64,000 nt of DNA, from contig JANSYS010000006.1 in the NCBI GenBank assembly GCA_024742275.1, positions 162,466 through 226,465 on the forward strand. The letters run 5' to 3'. The translations under genes and the position numbers were made by a program. The stretch comes from Alphaproteobacteria bacterium (GTDB lineage: Bacteria > Pseudomonadota > Alphaproteobacteria > Thalassobaculales > Thalassobaculaceae). The notes below the pieces were generated by a model. That model made no database searches and had not been told where the DNA came from. It worked only from the letters and a program-made list of their open reading frames with translations. The stretch's first letter is position 1. Every line of letters starts with the position of its first letter. Positions 34,849-45,585 of the stretch are shown here, one piece after another.

Positions 34849-35756
34849 TGTCCGAGCCTCCCGAGGTCGCGGGACCAGTGATTGAGGATGGCCATCCCCG
34901 TCGGATGCGGGGCCTGGGCCGGACCGCGGTCGTGCACCTCGTCGATGCCGATGCGCCACGCGGCCAGGCGTTTCCCGTAGCACAGCAGGTGGTCGACCGT
35001 ATGCATCAGGAAATGCAGCAGCGGCAGAATTTGGCGGAACGCTTGATCGGCCTCGTCGGCTTTGCCGGCCCGGTGCAGCTCGTAGATCCGGCTCTCCACG
35101 TCGCAGGCCTCGACGCCGGGGATCAGGCCGGCGCAGCCGTGGCGGAGGCTGTCCAGAAGCTCGATGCCGTTGCGGCCGTTGAACAGGGTGAAGGCGCCGG
35201 CCGCGTCCTCGGCGAGCTGGCCGATATGGAGGCCGGTCCCCTCCGCCTTCAGGATGGAGACGTTGGCATGGCGCCGGTGCAGCTCCAGCAGCCCGGCGTT
35301 CGACAGGCCGATGCCGATATACTCGGGCGCGTTCTGGATGCCGATCGGGATCGGCGAGACGTCGGCCACCGCGCCGAAGAACCGGATCAGCGCCTCCTCG
35401 CTCGCGGACTTGACCGGCGGCGGCTGCAGCACCGCCCAGGCGGCCCCGGCGTCGGCCGCCCGGTGGACGCTCTCGATCTGGCCTCCGACGGTGTTGTCCG
35501 ACACGGTGACGCTGACCGGCACCCGTCCGGCCGCCGCCTCGATGGTCCAGAGGGCGTGGGCCCGGCGTTCCTCGACGGTCAGCTTGTTGCATTCGCTCGC
35601 CAGGCCGCCGACCGCGAGGCCATGGACGCCGCCGGCGATGCAGGCCTCCACCTGGGCGGCATTGGCCCCCTCGTCCAGGGAGCCGTCCGCCGCGAACAGC
35701 GCGTAGAGCATGGGGTAGATGCCGCTGGGGGCGTCCTGGATCGGGGTTTCGGTCAT
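34845..35756 (-). CDS. Dihydrodipicolinate synthase family protein (class I aldolase)
   Basis: A 303-residue TIM-barrel protein of the DapA/N-acetylneuraminate lyase superfamily. Features include GIYPMLYALFAADGSLDEGA, GGVHGLAVGGLASECNKLTVEER (phosphate/substrate loop), and SILKAEGTGLHIG, in which the Lys is a likely Schiff-base residue. The DapA GxxGE motif is altered (GGLASEC), so this is probably not the lysine-pathway enzyme but a keto-acid aldolase or hydratase. Overlaps the hydrolase gene by 4 bp. Confidence 0.85.
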   Translation of the reverse strand: MTETPIQDAPSGIYPMLYALFAADGSLDEGANAAQVEACIAGGVHGLAVGGLASECNKLTVEERRAHALWTIEAAAGRVPVSVTVSDNTVGGQIESVHRAADAGAAWAVLQPPPVKSASEEALIRFFGAVADVSPIPIGIQNAPEYIGIGLSNAGLLELHRRHANVSILKAEGTGLHIGQLAEDAAGAFTLFNGRNGIELLDSLRHGCAGLIPGVEACDVESRIYELHRAGKADEADQAFRQILPLLHFLMHTVDHLLCYGKRLAAWRIGIDEVHDRGPAQAPHPTGMAILNHWSRDLGRLGQ

Positions 35757-35951
35757 CTGTGCTCCTCCCCGGCGCCCGGCGCCCGGCGGTCGATGGCGTC
35801 CTTGCGGCGTTCGCGCGGCGGCGGTTTTCTTGGAATCATGCGCGCCAAGTCGAGCGGCTGGCAACCGGCCGTCTTCGATGAGATCGGATGCCGGGGCTTG
35901 CCCGGCCGCGCCGGGCGCGCGACGTTAGCGACGTCACCGTGGGAGAGAGTC

Positions 35952-36338
35952 ATGCCTGACGCGGGAACCAACCCCGCTCCCGGCTTCGTCGAGAAGCCCG
36001 AGCACAAGGTCGATCTGACGCCGTCGGGCCGTCGGGTCCTGGTCGTTCTCGGCGGCGAAACGGTCGCGGACAGTACCGGAGCCCTGCTCTGCGAGGAGAC
36101 CGGTCACGCTCCGGTCTACTACCTGCCGATGCAGGACATCCGGGCCGACGTGTTCAGCCCGACCGAGCGCTCCAGCTATTGCCCCTTCAAGGGCAGGGCG
36201 AGCTACTGGACGATCCGAGCCGGCGCCGAGACGGCGGCAAACGCGGCGTGGTCTTACGACCTGCCCTATGACGAGTGTGCGGCGCTGGCCAAGCATGTGG
36301 CGTTCTACGGCGACAAGGTCGTCGTTCGCGTGGTCTGA
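35952..36338 (+). CDS. DUF427 domain-containing protein
   Basis: A 128-residue DUF427 protein: VLVVLGGETVADSTGALLCEETGHAPVYYLPMQDIRADVF followed by SSYCPFKGRASYWTI is the family's characteristic sequence. No signal or membrane helix. ATG 35952 has GGGAGAGAGT upstream; a much longer open frame upstream is antisense to the aldolase gene. Biochemical function is unknown. Confidence 0.9.
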   Translation: MPDAGTNPAPGFVEKPEHKVDLTPSGRRVLVVLGGETVADSTGALLCEETGHAPVYYLPMQDIRADVFSPTERSSYCPFKGRASYWTIRAGAETAANAAWSYDLPYDECAALAKHVAFYGDKVVVRVV

Positions 36339-36597
36339 GGCCGCCTGCCGCCGCTCGACCCTGCCGTCTCCAGTCCGTGTTCACCGGCCTCGCACGGAGG
36401 GGCCGAAGGGTTGTTGGCGATGTCGAGCCGCGGCTGAAGTCAGCGGTGGATCCGTGTCGAGGCGTGGTCGTCGGTGCAGGCAACACGGTCTGCACGATTT
36501 CTTAACTCTCCATGACCGAGAGTATGCCGCGTTTTAATGAAAAGTGACCCTTTGGCCGATCCCGACATCCAGATCGACGGCCCCGCCCGGAGAAGAC

Positions 36598-36804
36598 ATG
36601 ACTGATTTGCAGACGACGATGGCCATCGTCTTCGCCGTAATGGCGGTCGCGGCCGCCGGCCTTGTGGCTTGGGGCGTTTCCGGCTTCTTCGACAAGTCCG
36701 GTGGGAGCGCAAAGTCTGACGGGGCCGAGACCGAGGACGCGGTGGCGGCGATGCAGCGAAAGAACCTCGCCGCCAAGCACGACCACAACAGCCAGCAGCA
36801 CTGA
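36598..36804 (+). CDS. Small single-helix membrane protein (68 aa)
   Basis: A 68-residue protein with one hydrophobic helix near the N-terminus (TMAIVFAVMAVAAAGLVAWGV) and a charged, Ala/Lys/His-rich cytosolic tail ending HDHNSQQH. GGAGAAG lies a few bases before ATG 36598. It resembles short anchor proteins in composition, but I cannot name it. It precedes the convergent glnE gene by 23 bp. The 259-bp gap upstream (36339-36597) holds no gene I can support. Confidence 0.6.
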   Translation: MTDLQTTMAIVFAVMAVAAAGLVAWGVSGFFDKSGGSAKSDGAETEDAVAAMQRKNLAAKHDHNSQQH

Positions 36805-36827
36805 CCGGCGCCGACGGGCGCCGGACA

Positions 36828-39782
36828 CTAGCGGGCGGAGGCCACGTATCGGTCGTAGGTCCGCATCACGACGGCGCTCATCTTCTCGATCACCCGTTCG
36901 AGCGTATTGAAGTCGATCGCCCGGCTCGTCTTGGCGAGACGCTCCTTCAATGCCTGGGGGGCTGTGTCCGGATCGAAGTCGGTGCCGACGGTCAGGCGCA
37001 GGAGTCCCTGGATGTTCCGCCAGATATGCACGGAGTTCGACAGGAACATCGCTTCGTCCTCGGGCAGCACGCCCGCCGCGCCGAGTTTTATGAAGGCGTT
37101 GGCCGTGTTGCCGTCGAGCACGCCCGGATGTTCATGGGCGTGGCGCAGTTGCAGGTACTGGGCGATGAATTCCAGATCCAAAAGCCCGCCGCGCCAGTGC
37201 TTGACCGTCCACGGACTCTCGGCCTTGTGCTCCTTGGCGGTCCGTTCGCGCATGTCGGCGACCTCCCGGGCCAGCGCTTCCCGATCCCGTTCCTTGGTCA
37301 GGATATGGCGCACGCCGGCCTCGATGCGGTCGCGGAAAGCCGGCGGCGCGGCCACGACCCGCGCGCGCGTCAAGGCCATCCGCTCCCAGGTCCAGGCGTC
37401 TTCGTCATGGTACTTCTGGAAGGCCTCCATGGAGATCGCCACCGGCCCTTTGTTGCCGGTCGGACGCAGCCGCATGTCGACCTCGTAGAGTGCGCCTTCC
37501 GCCGTCTTTGCGCTGAGCGCTGAGATCAGGCGCTGGCCGAGACGGATCATGTAGGCGGAGGTGTAAAGCGGCTTGTCGCCATCCGACTCGAGATCCAGCG
37601 GAGCGTCGTACAGAAACACGAGATCCAGATCTGAGCCGTAGCTGAGTTCGCGTCCGCCGTACTTCCCAAGTGCGATGACGGCGAGCGCGGGGGTCTCGAC
37701 GTCCGGAAGCCGGCCGTGTCGCCGCGCGAAATCGCGTTCGACCCAGGGCAGCAGCGCGCTGATCGTCGCGTCGGCAACGTCGGAATAGGTCGTACCCGCC
37801 CGATCCGCGTCCAGATGCGCGCGAATGATCTGCACGCCGATCTGGAAACGACGGTCGCCGGTCCAGCGCCGAGTGACGTCGAGGGCCAATTCGTAGTCTT
37901 CCGTGGCCGCCAGATGGCGCTCCAGTTCGCGGGTCAGGGTCTCCGCATCGGGCAGCGGTTGCAGCACGTCATGGGTCAGAATGCCCTCGAACAAAGCTGG
38001 TTCGCGGCCGAGCTGCCCGGCCAGCGACGGTGCCATGCCCAGGATTTCTGCGACGACCTGGATCAAGGAAGGGTTGGCGTGGAACAGGCTGAAGATCTGG
38101 ACGCCGGCGGGCAGCGCGTCGAGAAACCGGTCGAGGCGCCGGAACGCCTGATCCGGCTGGGGCATGCGGCCGATGGCCTCCAGCAGAGCCGGGGTGATTT
38201 CGGTGAGGATCTGCCGGGCCCGTTCGCTGCGGGTCGCTCGCGCATGCCCGCGGTGCCAGTTGCGGATGGTCTCCGCCACCGGGCCGGGATCTGTGAAGCC
38301 GAGTTGTGCAAGCGTTCTGAGCGTGTCGGGGTCGTCGTCGCTCCCGGTGAAGACGAGGCTTCCGGCCTCGCGGGTGGGCACGGACAAGGCCGGCGCCTCC
38401 TCGAACAGGCGGCCGTAATGGTAGGCCACGGTGTGAAGATGATGGGCGAGGTCGCCTCTGAAATGCTTGGGGTCCTCGTAGCCGAGGAAGGCGGCGAACC
38501 GGTCGAGGGCTGCAGGATCCTGCGGCAGTTCCTGGGTCTGTTTATCCTCGATCATCTGCAGACGATGCTCAACCTTGCGCAGGAAGCGGTAGGACAGCTT
38601 CAGATCGCTCGCGACCTCTTCACGGACTCGGCCTGCCTGCACCAGGGCCTGCAGCGCGTCCTCGGTGCCGCGTACCCGCAGCCTTGCGTCCCTGCCGCCC
38701 CAGATGAGCTGCTGAGTTTGGGCGAAGAACTCGATCTCGCGAATGCCGCCGCGCCCGAGCTTCACGTTCTGGCCCTCGGCCTTCACCACGGCGGCCTTGC
38801 GATGAACGGCGATCTGCCGCTTGATCGAGTGGACGTCCTGGATTGCCGCGAAATCCAAATGCCGACGCCACACGAACGGCGTCATCGCCGCCTGGAACGC
38901 GGCTGACGAGGATCGGTCCGAAGCGACGGCCCGGGCCTTGATCATCGCCGCCCGCTCCCAGTTCTGACCCATGCTTTCGTAGTAGGTCTCCGCTGCGGTA
39001 AGAGAAATCGCGGGTGGCGTGGACGCGGGGTCGGGCCGAAGACGCAGGTCGGTCCGGAAGACGTATCCGTCGGCCGTCCGTTCCTCCATCAACTTGACCA
39101 TCGTCTGCGTCGCCTGGACGAAGGCGTGGCGCAGCTCCGCGTGCTCGGCGTAGATCGCCAGTGTGTCGTCGAACAGGACGATCAGGTCGATGTCGCTTGA
39201 GTAGTTGAGCTCCCGGGCCCCGAGCTTGCCCATCGCGAGGCAGACCAGGCCGGACCCCTCGATCAGATCGCCGTCGGCGGACAGGGGGAGCTTCTTGCGG
39301 CGGATCGCCTCCGCCAGGGCGTGGCGCCACGAGACCGCGAGGGTGCGTTCCGCGATGTCCGAGATCGCCGCGGTCACCTCGATCAGGTTCCACAGGCCGG
39401 CGATGTCGGCCAGCGCGATGGTGATCGCCGCCCGGCGCTTCGCGGTCCGCAAGCCGCGCATGATGTCCGCAGTATCCCCGCGCGGGTCGACGGCATCGAG
39501 GTCAGCCCAGATCCGCTCCATGGCCGCATCGACGCCGTCGGTGAAAATGCTGCCGACGAACCCCAACTCGCGCACGATCTCCCGGATCAGGTACGGGGAA
39601 TGAACGGCGATGCCTTCGACCAGCGACCGGCAGGCGTCGTCGTCGAGCATCGCGGCGGCGCGATCGGCCTCGCCACTGTCCGCGATGGCGCTCAGCCGCT
39701 CCCGGCAGCGGTCTAGGCCGACAAGCGCCGCGCCGGGATCGACGGCGATCGGGACGATCCGGGGGACTAGAGAAAACTGCAC
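36828..39782 (-). CDS. glnE: Glutamine synthetase adenylyltransferase/deadenylase GlnE
   Basis: A 984-residue bifunctional enzyme. The deadenylase half has ARELNYSSDIDLIVLFDD and the adenylyltransferase half ELSYGSDLDLVFLYD, the two nucleotidyltransferase G-S-D-x-D motifs of GlnE, each followed by a PII_GlnE helical region; the C-terminal half has WTVKHWRGGLLDLEFIAQYLQL. It adenylylates and deadenylylates glutamine synthetase in response to nitrogen. GTG 39782 is the most plausible start, giving family length; earlier open frame reaches 40340 but overlaps the AsmA gene. It is divergent from that gene. Confidence 0.95.
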   Translation of the reverse strand: MQFSLVPRIVPIAVDPGAALVGLDRCRERLSAIADSGEADRAAAMLDDDACRSLVEGIAVHSPYLIREIVRELGFVGSIFTDGVDAAMERIWADLDAVDPRGDTADIMRGLRTAKRRAAITIALADIAGLWNLIEVTAAISDIAERTLAVSWRHALAEAIRRKKLPLSADGDLIEGSGLVCLAMGKLGARELNYSSDIDLIVLFDDTLAIYAEHAELRHAFVQATQTMVKLMEERTADGYVFRTDLRLRPDPASTPPAISLTAAETYYESMGQNWERAAMIKARAVASDRSSSAAFQAAMTPFVWRRHLDFAAIQDVHSIKRQIAVHRKAAVVKAEGQNVKLGRGGIREIEFFAQTQQLIWGGRDARLRVRGTEDALQALVQAGRVREEVASDLKLSYRFLRKVEHRLQMIEDKQTQELPQDPAALDRFAAFLGYEDPKHFRGDLAHHLHTVAYHYGRLFEEAPALSVPTREAGSLVFTGSDDDPDTLRTLAQLGFTDPGPVAETIRNWHRGHARATRSERARQILTEITPALLEAIGRMPQPDQAFRRLDRFLDALPAGVQIFSLFHANPSLIQVVAEILGMAPSLAGQLGREPALFEGILTHDVLQPLPDAETLTRELERHLAATEDYELALDVTRRWTGDRRFQIGVQIIRAHLDADRAGTTYSDVADATISALLPWVERDFARRHGRLPDVETPALAVIALGKYGGRELSYGSDLDLVFLYDAPLDLESDGDKPLYTSAYMIRLGQRLISALSAKTAEGALYEVDMRLRPTGNKGPVAISMEAFQKYHDEDAWTWERMALTRARVVAAPPAFRDRIEAGVRHILTKERDREALAREVADMRERTAKEHKAESPWTVKHWRGGLLDLEFIAQYLQLRHAHEHPGVLDGNTANAFIKLGAAGVLPEDEAMFLSNSVHIWRNIQGLLRLTVGTDFDPDTAPQALKERLAKTSRAIDFNTLERVIEKMSAVVMRTYDRYVASAR

Positions 39783-39917
39783 AACTGACTCGGGTCGCTT
39801 TGACGGTAGATCGTGAGAGTGCTGAACACTCTTGCCTGCGGTCAAGTCGCGCGGTCGTACAGTCCCCCCGATCATGGTAGGAAGATCACTGGTCCATGCG
39901 ATCCGGACGAACCTCTG

Positions 39918-42900
39918 GTGATCAGACGAACGACTGTCTTCTTTCTCGAAGTCCTTCTGGCCGTTGTGGTGCTCGCGGTTCTCGCCGTCGGCGCCCTGGC
40001 TTGGCGTTTGTCCGACGGGGCGGTCGAGATCGATTGGGCCCGAGCACAGCTGTCCAGGGCCCTGAGCGATCCGGCTGCCGGGATCAGAACCGAGATCGGT
40101 CGCGCGACCCTGGAGATGAGCAGTTGGGATCGCGCCTTCGACGTGGTGGCTCAGGATGTCGTGGTGCTGGACCGGCAGGGCGCCGTTCGGGCGAGGATCG
40201 GCGCGGTCTCCGTGGCGCTCAGCCCGGAGGCTCTGCTCGTCGGTCACTTGGCGCCGAAACGGATCGACGTTCTTAATCCGGTCGTCACGGTGATCAAGGA
40301 TGCGGACGGGAATTGGACACTGACACCGAACGATCCGCAAACCGGTCAGGCGCAGGAACCGTTGGATCTGGCCGAGATGTTGGGTCCGATGGTGGAGGGA
40401 AGTCCGGGCAGCGGCGCGCTCAGCTACCTGCGGGCCGCCGAACTGCGAGGGGCTACCGTGCGGCTGGTCGACGATTCGCGTGCCCGCACCCAGTTGCTGA
40501 CCGACGTATCCGGCGGCATAGAGTTGGTCGCCGACGGTATGAGTTTCCGGATGAGCGGCAGGGCGCGGTGGGCGGATGCCGACCCGACTCCGATCAGTTT
40601 GGCGGGAGACTACAGGCCGGCCGACGACCGGATCTCGGCCGAATTGCGGTTCAACGCCTTGTCCCCCTCCTCGCTGCCATCGCTCGATCCGCGACTGGCG
40701 CGATTGTCGGATCTGGATGTACCGCTCTCCGGTGTGATTGAGATCACCACCAGACCGAACGGGGAGGAGATGGGCGGCCGGGCTCGCGTGACCCTCGGCG
40801 CGGGCCGGGTCACAGTACCGGAGATCAACCCGCTGCCGCTGGCATTGGCGGGCGGGAGCGTCAGCCTGGACATCGCTCCTGGCGCCGATTGGATATCGTT
40901 CGACGGTTCGCTGGACATCGAGGGCGCCCTGCTCGCCGTGAAGTCGCGGGCCAGCCGGGATCGGGCGGGATACGAGGTGATCGTCGACGCGGTGGTCACC
41001 GATCTGCCCGTCAATGCCATCGAACGGTTCTGGCCGGCCGATCTGTCCGACGGTGCGCGAGAATGGGTAACGGAGAATCTGCGTGAGGGCACTGTTTCAA
41101 GCGCGACTCTGCGGGCCGAGGGTTGGGTCGACGCGCACGACCCGTCGGTTCACGAGCTCGACGGCTTGACGGGCCAGATCGACTTCGCGGGGGTGGAGAC
41201 TCACTATTTTCGGCCACTGCCGCCGGTTCTCGACGCGCATGGTACCGCAACGTTCGACGCCACCCGCATGGACATCGCGGTGCGCGGCGGGCATCTCGGA
41301 TCGCTGGTCGTGGAAGCCGCGGATATCGATCTCGTGAACCTCGACCAGGATGTCGGTGAACGGGCCGACGTGGAGGTGGTGGTCCGGGGTCCGGCGCGTG
41401 AGGCGATGGAACTGATCGACCGCGAACCGCTAGGCTATCCGAGCGAGATCGGACTGAACGCGGCACAGACCGACGGCACATTCTCGGCGCGACTGAATTT
41501 CGAGATTCCGCTTCTGAAGACTGTGAAAATGGAGGATGTCGGGGTTGCCGTCGTCGCCGATCTGAAGGATGCGGTGATCCCGGATGTGCTGCGGGGCAAG
41601 CCTCTCACCGATGGCGACCTGACTCTGGACCTTACCGCCGCCGGAATGTCCCTCTCGGGCGACGCCCGCCTCGGCGATGTGCCGATCGCGCTCACGCATG
41701 AGGAACGCTTTCAGTTGACCGGGCCGTTCCGGTCGCGTTCGGAGGTCCAGGCGACCGCCGACGTTTCGCACTTCGTCGAATTCGGGCTCGACTTGAGCGA
41801 GTTTGCGGCGGGGCCCGTGGCGATCGGGGCGAGCGTCACCAAGGACACGGACGGCAACCTCACGGCAACAATCGACGGCGATCTGCAGGCGACGTCCGTC
41901 ATCATGCCCGGTCTGAATTGGTCCAAACCGACGGATACCGCGGGGATTCTGCGTCTGGACGTCACCCGCAGCGGTCAGGGCGTGCTGGCGATCCCCGGGT
42001 TCGAGTTCCGGGCCGGCGCCCTCTACGCCACCGGTGCCGTGGACTTTCCAGAGGCCGGCGGGTCGCTGACATCCCTGTCCAATTTTCGCCTGGGGCGCAC
42101 CGAGGCCGCGGGGCGGGTCGAGATTCTGCCGGACGGTGGGCTCCGCGTAGCCATGGAAGGACCGGTGATCGATCTGGTGCCGATCATCGAGGACGACACG
42201 GAGCGCGCGTCGAGCGAAGGCGGGGCGCAGCGGATCGAGGCTCGCTTCGTGGCCGAAACACTGCACGTTCTCGACGGGATCAGCCTGACCGGCGGGGCGC
42301 TGTCCATGGGCCGGACAGGCCCGCGCACCGAGACTTTGAGTCTTGTCGGCGACCTGAGCGGCGAACCGATGCGGCTGGTCGTTCAACCGGCGCAGGGCCG
42401 ACGTCTCGTCACCGTCGCGACCAACGACGCCGGCAGCATTCTGCGTGCTTTCGGTGTCGCCGAGACGGTCCGAGGAGGACGGCTCAGGGTGGACGGAGAG
42501 CTTATCGGAGACGGCCTCGGAGACGCGATGGACGTGGCCGTTCGCATCGACGATTTCAGCCTCGTCGAAGCCCCTGTGTTCGCCCAGCTGCTGTCCGTCG
42601 CTTCTTTCACGGGATTGGTCGACACCCTGACCGGCGATGGAATCCGATTTGCGCGGGCCACGGCGCATATTGGAGTCACCGCGGAGTCGATCGCGATCGA
42701 CAGGGGCGTCGCCTATGGTCCAGGGCTTGGCTTGAAAATCGACGGCACGCTCGGCCGCGACACCGAAACCGTCGATGTTGAGGGCCTGATCGCGCCGGCC
42801 TACTCGCTCTCACGCCTGATCGACGTCGTTCCTGTGATCGGTGAGTTGCTTACGGGTGGTGAGGGAGAAGGGTTGCTGGCGACGTCGTTCAAGATTGTCG

Positions 42901-43073
42901 GGACGCTGGACAGTCCGAAAATAACCGTGAATCCGCTCACCGCGCTGGCGCCGGCCTTCGTACGGGACATTCTGGAGGCCGCGAGCCGGCCGTCGGATGG
43001 TCCGGCGACCTGGGCGCCGCCCCTCGCCACCGGTCTGCCCAGCCCCGGACTGGAAGAGAGTCAGGGGCGCTAG
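39918..43073 (+). CDS. AsmA-like / DUF3971 (YhdP-type) membrane protein
   Basis: A 1051-residue protein. The N-terminus has one membrane helix (VFFLEVLLAVVVLAVLAVGALAW), followed by a long beta-rich repetitive region with many small VxLxAx strands, and the AsmA-like C-terminal domain (VDVEGLIAPAYSLSRLIDVVPVIGELLTG ... IVGTLDSPKITVNPLTALAPAFVRDIL). Such proteins span the periplasm and are thought to move lipids between membranes. GTG 39918 is used; earlier in-frame starts (39813) lack a better site. It is divergent from glnE and ends 7 bp before the convergent tyrS. Confidence 0.9.
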   Translation: MIRRTTVFFLEVLLAVVVLAVLAVGALAWRLSDGAVEIDWARAQLSRALSDPAAGIRTEIGRATLEMSSWDRAFDVVAQDVVVLDRQGAVRARIGAVSVALSPEALLVGHLAPKRIDVLNPVVTVIKDADGNWTLTPNDPQTGQAQEPLDLAEMLGPMVEGSPGSGALSYLRAAELRGATVRLVDDSRARTQLLTDVSGGIELVADGMSFRMSGRARWADADPTPISLAGDYRPADDRISAELRFNALSPSSLPSLDPRLARLSDLDVPLSGVIEITTRPNGEEMGGRARVTLGAGRVTVPEINPLPLALAGGSVSLDIAPGADWISFDGSLDIEGALLAVKSRASRDRAGYEVIVDAVVTDLPVNAIERFWPADLSDGAREWVTENLREGTVSSATLRAEGWVDAHDPSVHELDGLTGQIDFAGVETHYFRPLPPVLDAHGTATFDATRMDIAVRGGHLGSLVVEAADIDLVNLDQDVGERADVEVVVRGPAREAMELIDREPLGYPSEIGLNAAQTDGTFSARLNFEIPLLKTVKMEDVGVAVVADLKDAVIPDVLRGKPLTDGDLTLDLTAAGMSLSGDARLGDVPIALTHEERFQLTGPFRSRSEVQATADVSHFVEFGLDLSEFAAGPVAIGASVTKDTDGNLTATIDGDLQATSVIMPGLNWSKPTDTAGILRLDVTRSGQGVLAIPGFEFRAGALYATGAVDFPEAGGSLTSLSNFRLGRTEAAGRVEILPDGGLRVAMEGPVIDLVPIIEDDTERASSEGGAQRIEARFVAETLHVLDGISLTGGALSMGRTGPRTETLSLVGDLSGEPMRLVVQPAQGRRLVTVATNDAGSILRAFGVAETVRGGRLRVDGELIGDGLGDAMDVAVRIDDFSLVEAPVFAQLLSVASFTGLVDTLTGDGIRFARATAHIGVTAESIAIDRGVAYGPGLGLKIDGTLGRDTETVDVEGLIAPAYSLSRLIDVVPVIGELLTGGEGEGLLATSFKIVGTLDSPKITVNPLTALAPAFVRDILEAASRPSDGPATWAPPLATGLPSPGLEESQGR

Positions 43074-43080
43074 AGAACCG

Positions 43081-44334
43081 TCATACCGCGCGCAGAAGGG
43101 CGTGACGCTTCTTGCCGGCGGACAACTTGATCACGCCGTCGCCGTCCAAAGCGTCCCCGCCGACCGTCGCGGCCTCGTCGGAGACCGGCGCGTCGTTCAC
43201 CCGCGCGCCGCCGCCCCGGATCAGCCGCCGGGCCTCGCCCTTCGATGCGGCCAGTCCCGCCTGGACCAGGGCGTCGACCATGGCGATGCCGGCCTCTATC
43301 TCGCCGCGGGCCACGTCGATCGTCGGCAGTCCCTCGCTGGCGGCCCCGGCTTCGAAGGTCTGGCGCGCCGTTTCGGCCGCCGCCTCTGCCGCTGCGATGC
43401 CGTGACAGAGCGCCGTCACCTGGGTCGCCAGGATTTTCTTGGCCTCGTTGATCTCGGACCCGCCGAGGGCCTCGAGACGGGCGATCTCGTCCAGTGGCAT
43501 TTCGGTGAACAGCTTGAGGAAGCGGCCGACATCGCCGTCCTCGGTGTTCCGCCAGTACTGCCAGAAGTCGTAGACGCTGAGCCGGTCCTCGTTCAGCCAC
43601 ACGGCACCCTGGGCGGTCTTGCCCATCTTGGCGCCGGACGCCGTTGTGATCAGCGGCGAGGTCAGGCCGTAGATCGTCTGCTGGTCGACCCGCCGGGTCA
43701 GTTCCACGCCGTTGACGATGTTGCCCCACTGGTCCGAGCCGCCCATCTGCAGCGTGCAGCCGTAGCGCCGGCGCAGCTCCAGGAAGTCGTAGGCCTGGAG
43801 GATCATGTAGTTGAATTCCAGGAAGCTCAGCGACTGCTCGCGGTCGAGGCGGAGCTTGACGCTGTCGAAGCTCAGCATCCGGTTGACCGAGAAGTGGGCG
43901 CCGTAGTCGCGCAGGAACTTGATGTACTCCAGCTTGTCGAGCCAATCGGCGTTATCGACCATCACGGCGTCCGTCGGCCCATCGCCGAACGTCAGGTACT
44001 TGTCGAACACCGTCTGGATGCCGGCCTTGTTGCGGGCGATATCCTCCTCGCTCAACAGCTTGCGGGCCTCGTCCTTGAAGGAGGGGTCGCCGACCTTGGA
44101 AGTGCCGCCGCCCATGAGAACGATCGGCTTGTTCCCGGTCTTCTGTAGCCAACGCAGCATCATGATCTGCAGCAGCGAACCGACATGCAGGCTGTCGGCG
44201 GTGCAGTCGAAACCGATATAGGCGGTCACCATGCCGTCGATCAGATCTCGGTCCAGTGCCTCAAGGTCGGTGCACTGGTGAAAGAATCCGCGTTCCTTGA
44301 TCGCGGTGAGGAAATCCGATTTCGGCGTGGACAT
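43081..44334 (-). CDS. tyrS: Tyrosyl-tRNA synthetase TyrS
   Basis: A 417-residue class I aminoacyl-tRNA synthetase. The HIGH-type motif is [13 protein letters not shown], the tyrosine-binding region reads [14 protein letters not shown], the KMSKS loop is SGAKMGKT, and the C-terminal S4 RNA-binding domain is [23 protein letters not shown]. It charges tRNA-Tyr. Length is standard. It converges on the AsmA-like gene and is divergent from anmK with a 114-bp gap between them. Confidence 0.97.
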   Translation of the reverse strand: MSTPKSDFLTAIKERGFFHQCTDLEALDRDLIDGMVTAYIGFDCTADSLHVGSLLQIMMLRWLQKTGNKPIVLMGGGTSKVGDPSFKDEARKLLSEEDIARNKAGIQTVFDKYLTFGDGPTDAVMVDNADWLDKLEYIKFLRDYGAHFSVNRMLSFDSVKLRLDREQSLSFLEFNYMILQAYDFLELRRRYGCTLQMGGSDQWGNIVNGVELTRRVDQQTIYGLTSPLITTASGAKMGKTAQGAVWLNEDRLSVYDFWQYWRNTEDGDVGRFLKLFTEMPLDEIARLEALGGSEINEAKKILATQVTALCHGIAAAEAAAETARQTFEAGAASEGLPTIDVARGEIEAGIAMVDALVQAGLAASKGEARRLIRGGGARVNDAPVSDEAATVGGDALDGDGVIKLSAGKKRHALLRAV

Positions 44335-44448
44335 GGTTCGGCTCGGCGGTTGTCTGCGTTGCGGGCGAGGCGATGTAGCACAGCAGGGGGGCGGGATGAA
44401 GGGCGCGCGGGTGATGACAAGCCCGGCGACTCACCCGAGACTGCCGCC

Positions 44449-45585
44449 ATGGAGAGCAAAGATACATTCACGGCGATCGGCCTGATGAGCGGTACGTCCA
44501 TGGATGGCGTGGACGCTGCCTTGCTGGTGACCGACGGCCGCGACCGGGTCGAGATCGGCGCGGCGCTGACGATCCCCTACAACGACGCGTTCCGCGATCG
44601 CCTCCGAACTGCGATCGCTGGAACTGGCGATATGGAGGCGGTCGAGCTGGAGATCACGGATCTGCATCGCGAAGCCGTTCGCGCCCTGATGAAGCAGGCC
44701 GGGCTGTCCTCTGCGGATGTCGACATCGTCGGCTTCCACGGCCACACGGTCCTGCACGAGCCGGAGATCGGACGCACCCGGCAGATCGGGCACAGCCAAC
44801 GCTTGGCGGATCATCTCGGCATCGATGTGGTCGGCGACTTGCGTCTGGCCGACATGGCCGCCGGTGGTCAGGGCGCTCCGGTCGCTCCCGTCTTTCACCG
44901 TGCGCTGGCCGGACCGGAGGCGCGGCCGGTCGTCGTGCTCAACATGGGCGGTGTCGCCAATGTCACTTGGCTTGGGGCCGGGGAGGCGGATCTGCTGGGC
45001 TTTGACACCGGTCCCGGCAACGCGCCGATCGACGACTGGTGCTGGCGGACGGTTGGTCGGATGTACGACGCCGAGGGAGCGCTGGCTCAGGCGGGGCGGG
45101 TCGACCGGGCACGGTTGGAGCGCATGCTGGCGGATCCGTACTTCGATCGCGCGCCGCCCAAGTCTCTGGACCGCGACGCGTTCCACGGCCGGGTTGCCGA
45201 GGCGGTGCAGGGGCTGTCGCCCGAGGACGGGGCGGCGACGCTCGTGGCGTTCAGTGCGGAGACCATCGCCAGTTCGGCCCGGTGGTTCCCGGCACCGCCG
45301 ACCCGCTGGATCGCGACCGGCGGCGGGCGGCACAACCCGGCGTTGATGGCGGCCATCGCCGCCGCCGTGGCTGGCTCGGTCGGGGGCGAGCTCGTCGATG
45401 CCGATGCGCTGGGCTGGGACGGGGACGCGCTGGAGGCGCAGGCCTTCGCCTACCTGGCCGTGCGGTCCGTCCTTGGTTTGGAGATTACCTTCCCGGGGAC
45501 GACCGGCGTGGCCGTCCCCATGACCGGCGGAAAACGCTACTTTTCGTCGGTCGGGTCGGCCTCGGGAACGTTTGCATCGAGATAG
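44449..45585 (+). CDS. anmK: Anhydro-N-acetylmuramic acid kinase AnmK
   Basis: A 378-residue sugar kinase of the AnmK family. GLMSGTSMDGVDAAL gives the phosphate-1 loop, LGFDTGPGNAPIDDW the catalytic/phosphate region, and IATGGGRHNPALM the adenosine-binding loop. It phosphorylates 1,6-anhydro-MurNAc to MurNAc-6-P in cell-wall recycling. ATG 44449 gives the family length. Its end overlaps the convergent hydrolase gene by 49 bp. It is divergent from tyrS. Confidence 0.95.
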   Translation: MESKDTFTAIGLMSGTSMDGVDAALLVTDGRDRVEIGAALTIPYNDAFRDRLRTAIAGTGDMEAVELEITDLHREAVRALMKQAGLSSADVDIVGFHGHTVLHEPEIGRTRQIGHSQRLADHLGIDVVGDLRLADMAAGGQGAPVAPVFHRALAGPEARPVVVLNMGGVANVTWLGAGEADLLGFDTGPGNAPIDDWCWRTVGRMYDAEGALAQAGRVDRARLERMLADPYFDRAPPKSLDRDAFHGRVAEAVQGLSPEDGAATLVAFSAETIASSARWFPAPPTRWIATGGGRHNPALMAAIAAAVAGSVGGELVDADALGWDGDALEAQAFAYLAVRSVLGLEITFPGTTGVAVPMTGGKRYFSSVGSASGTFASR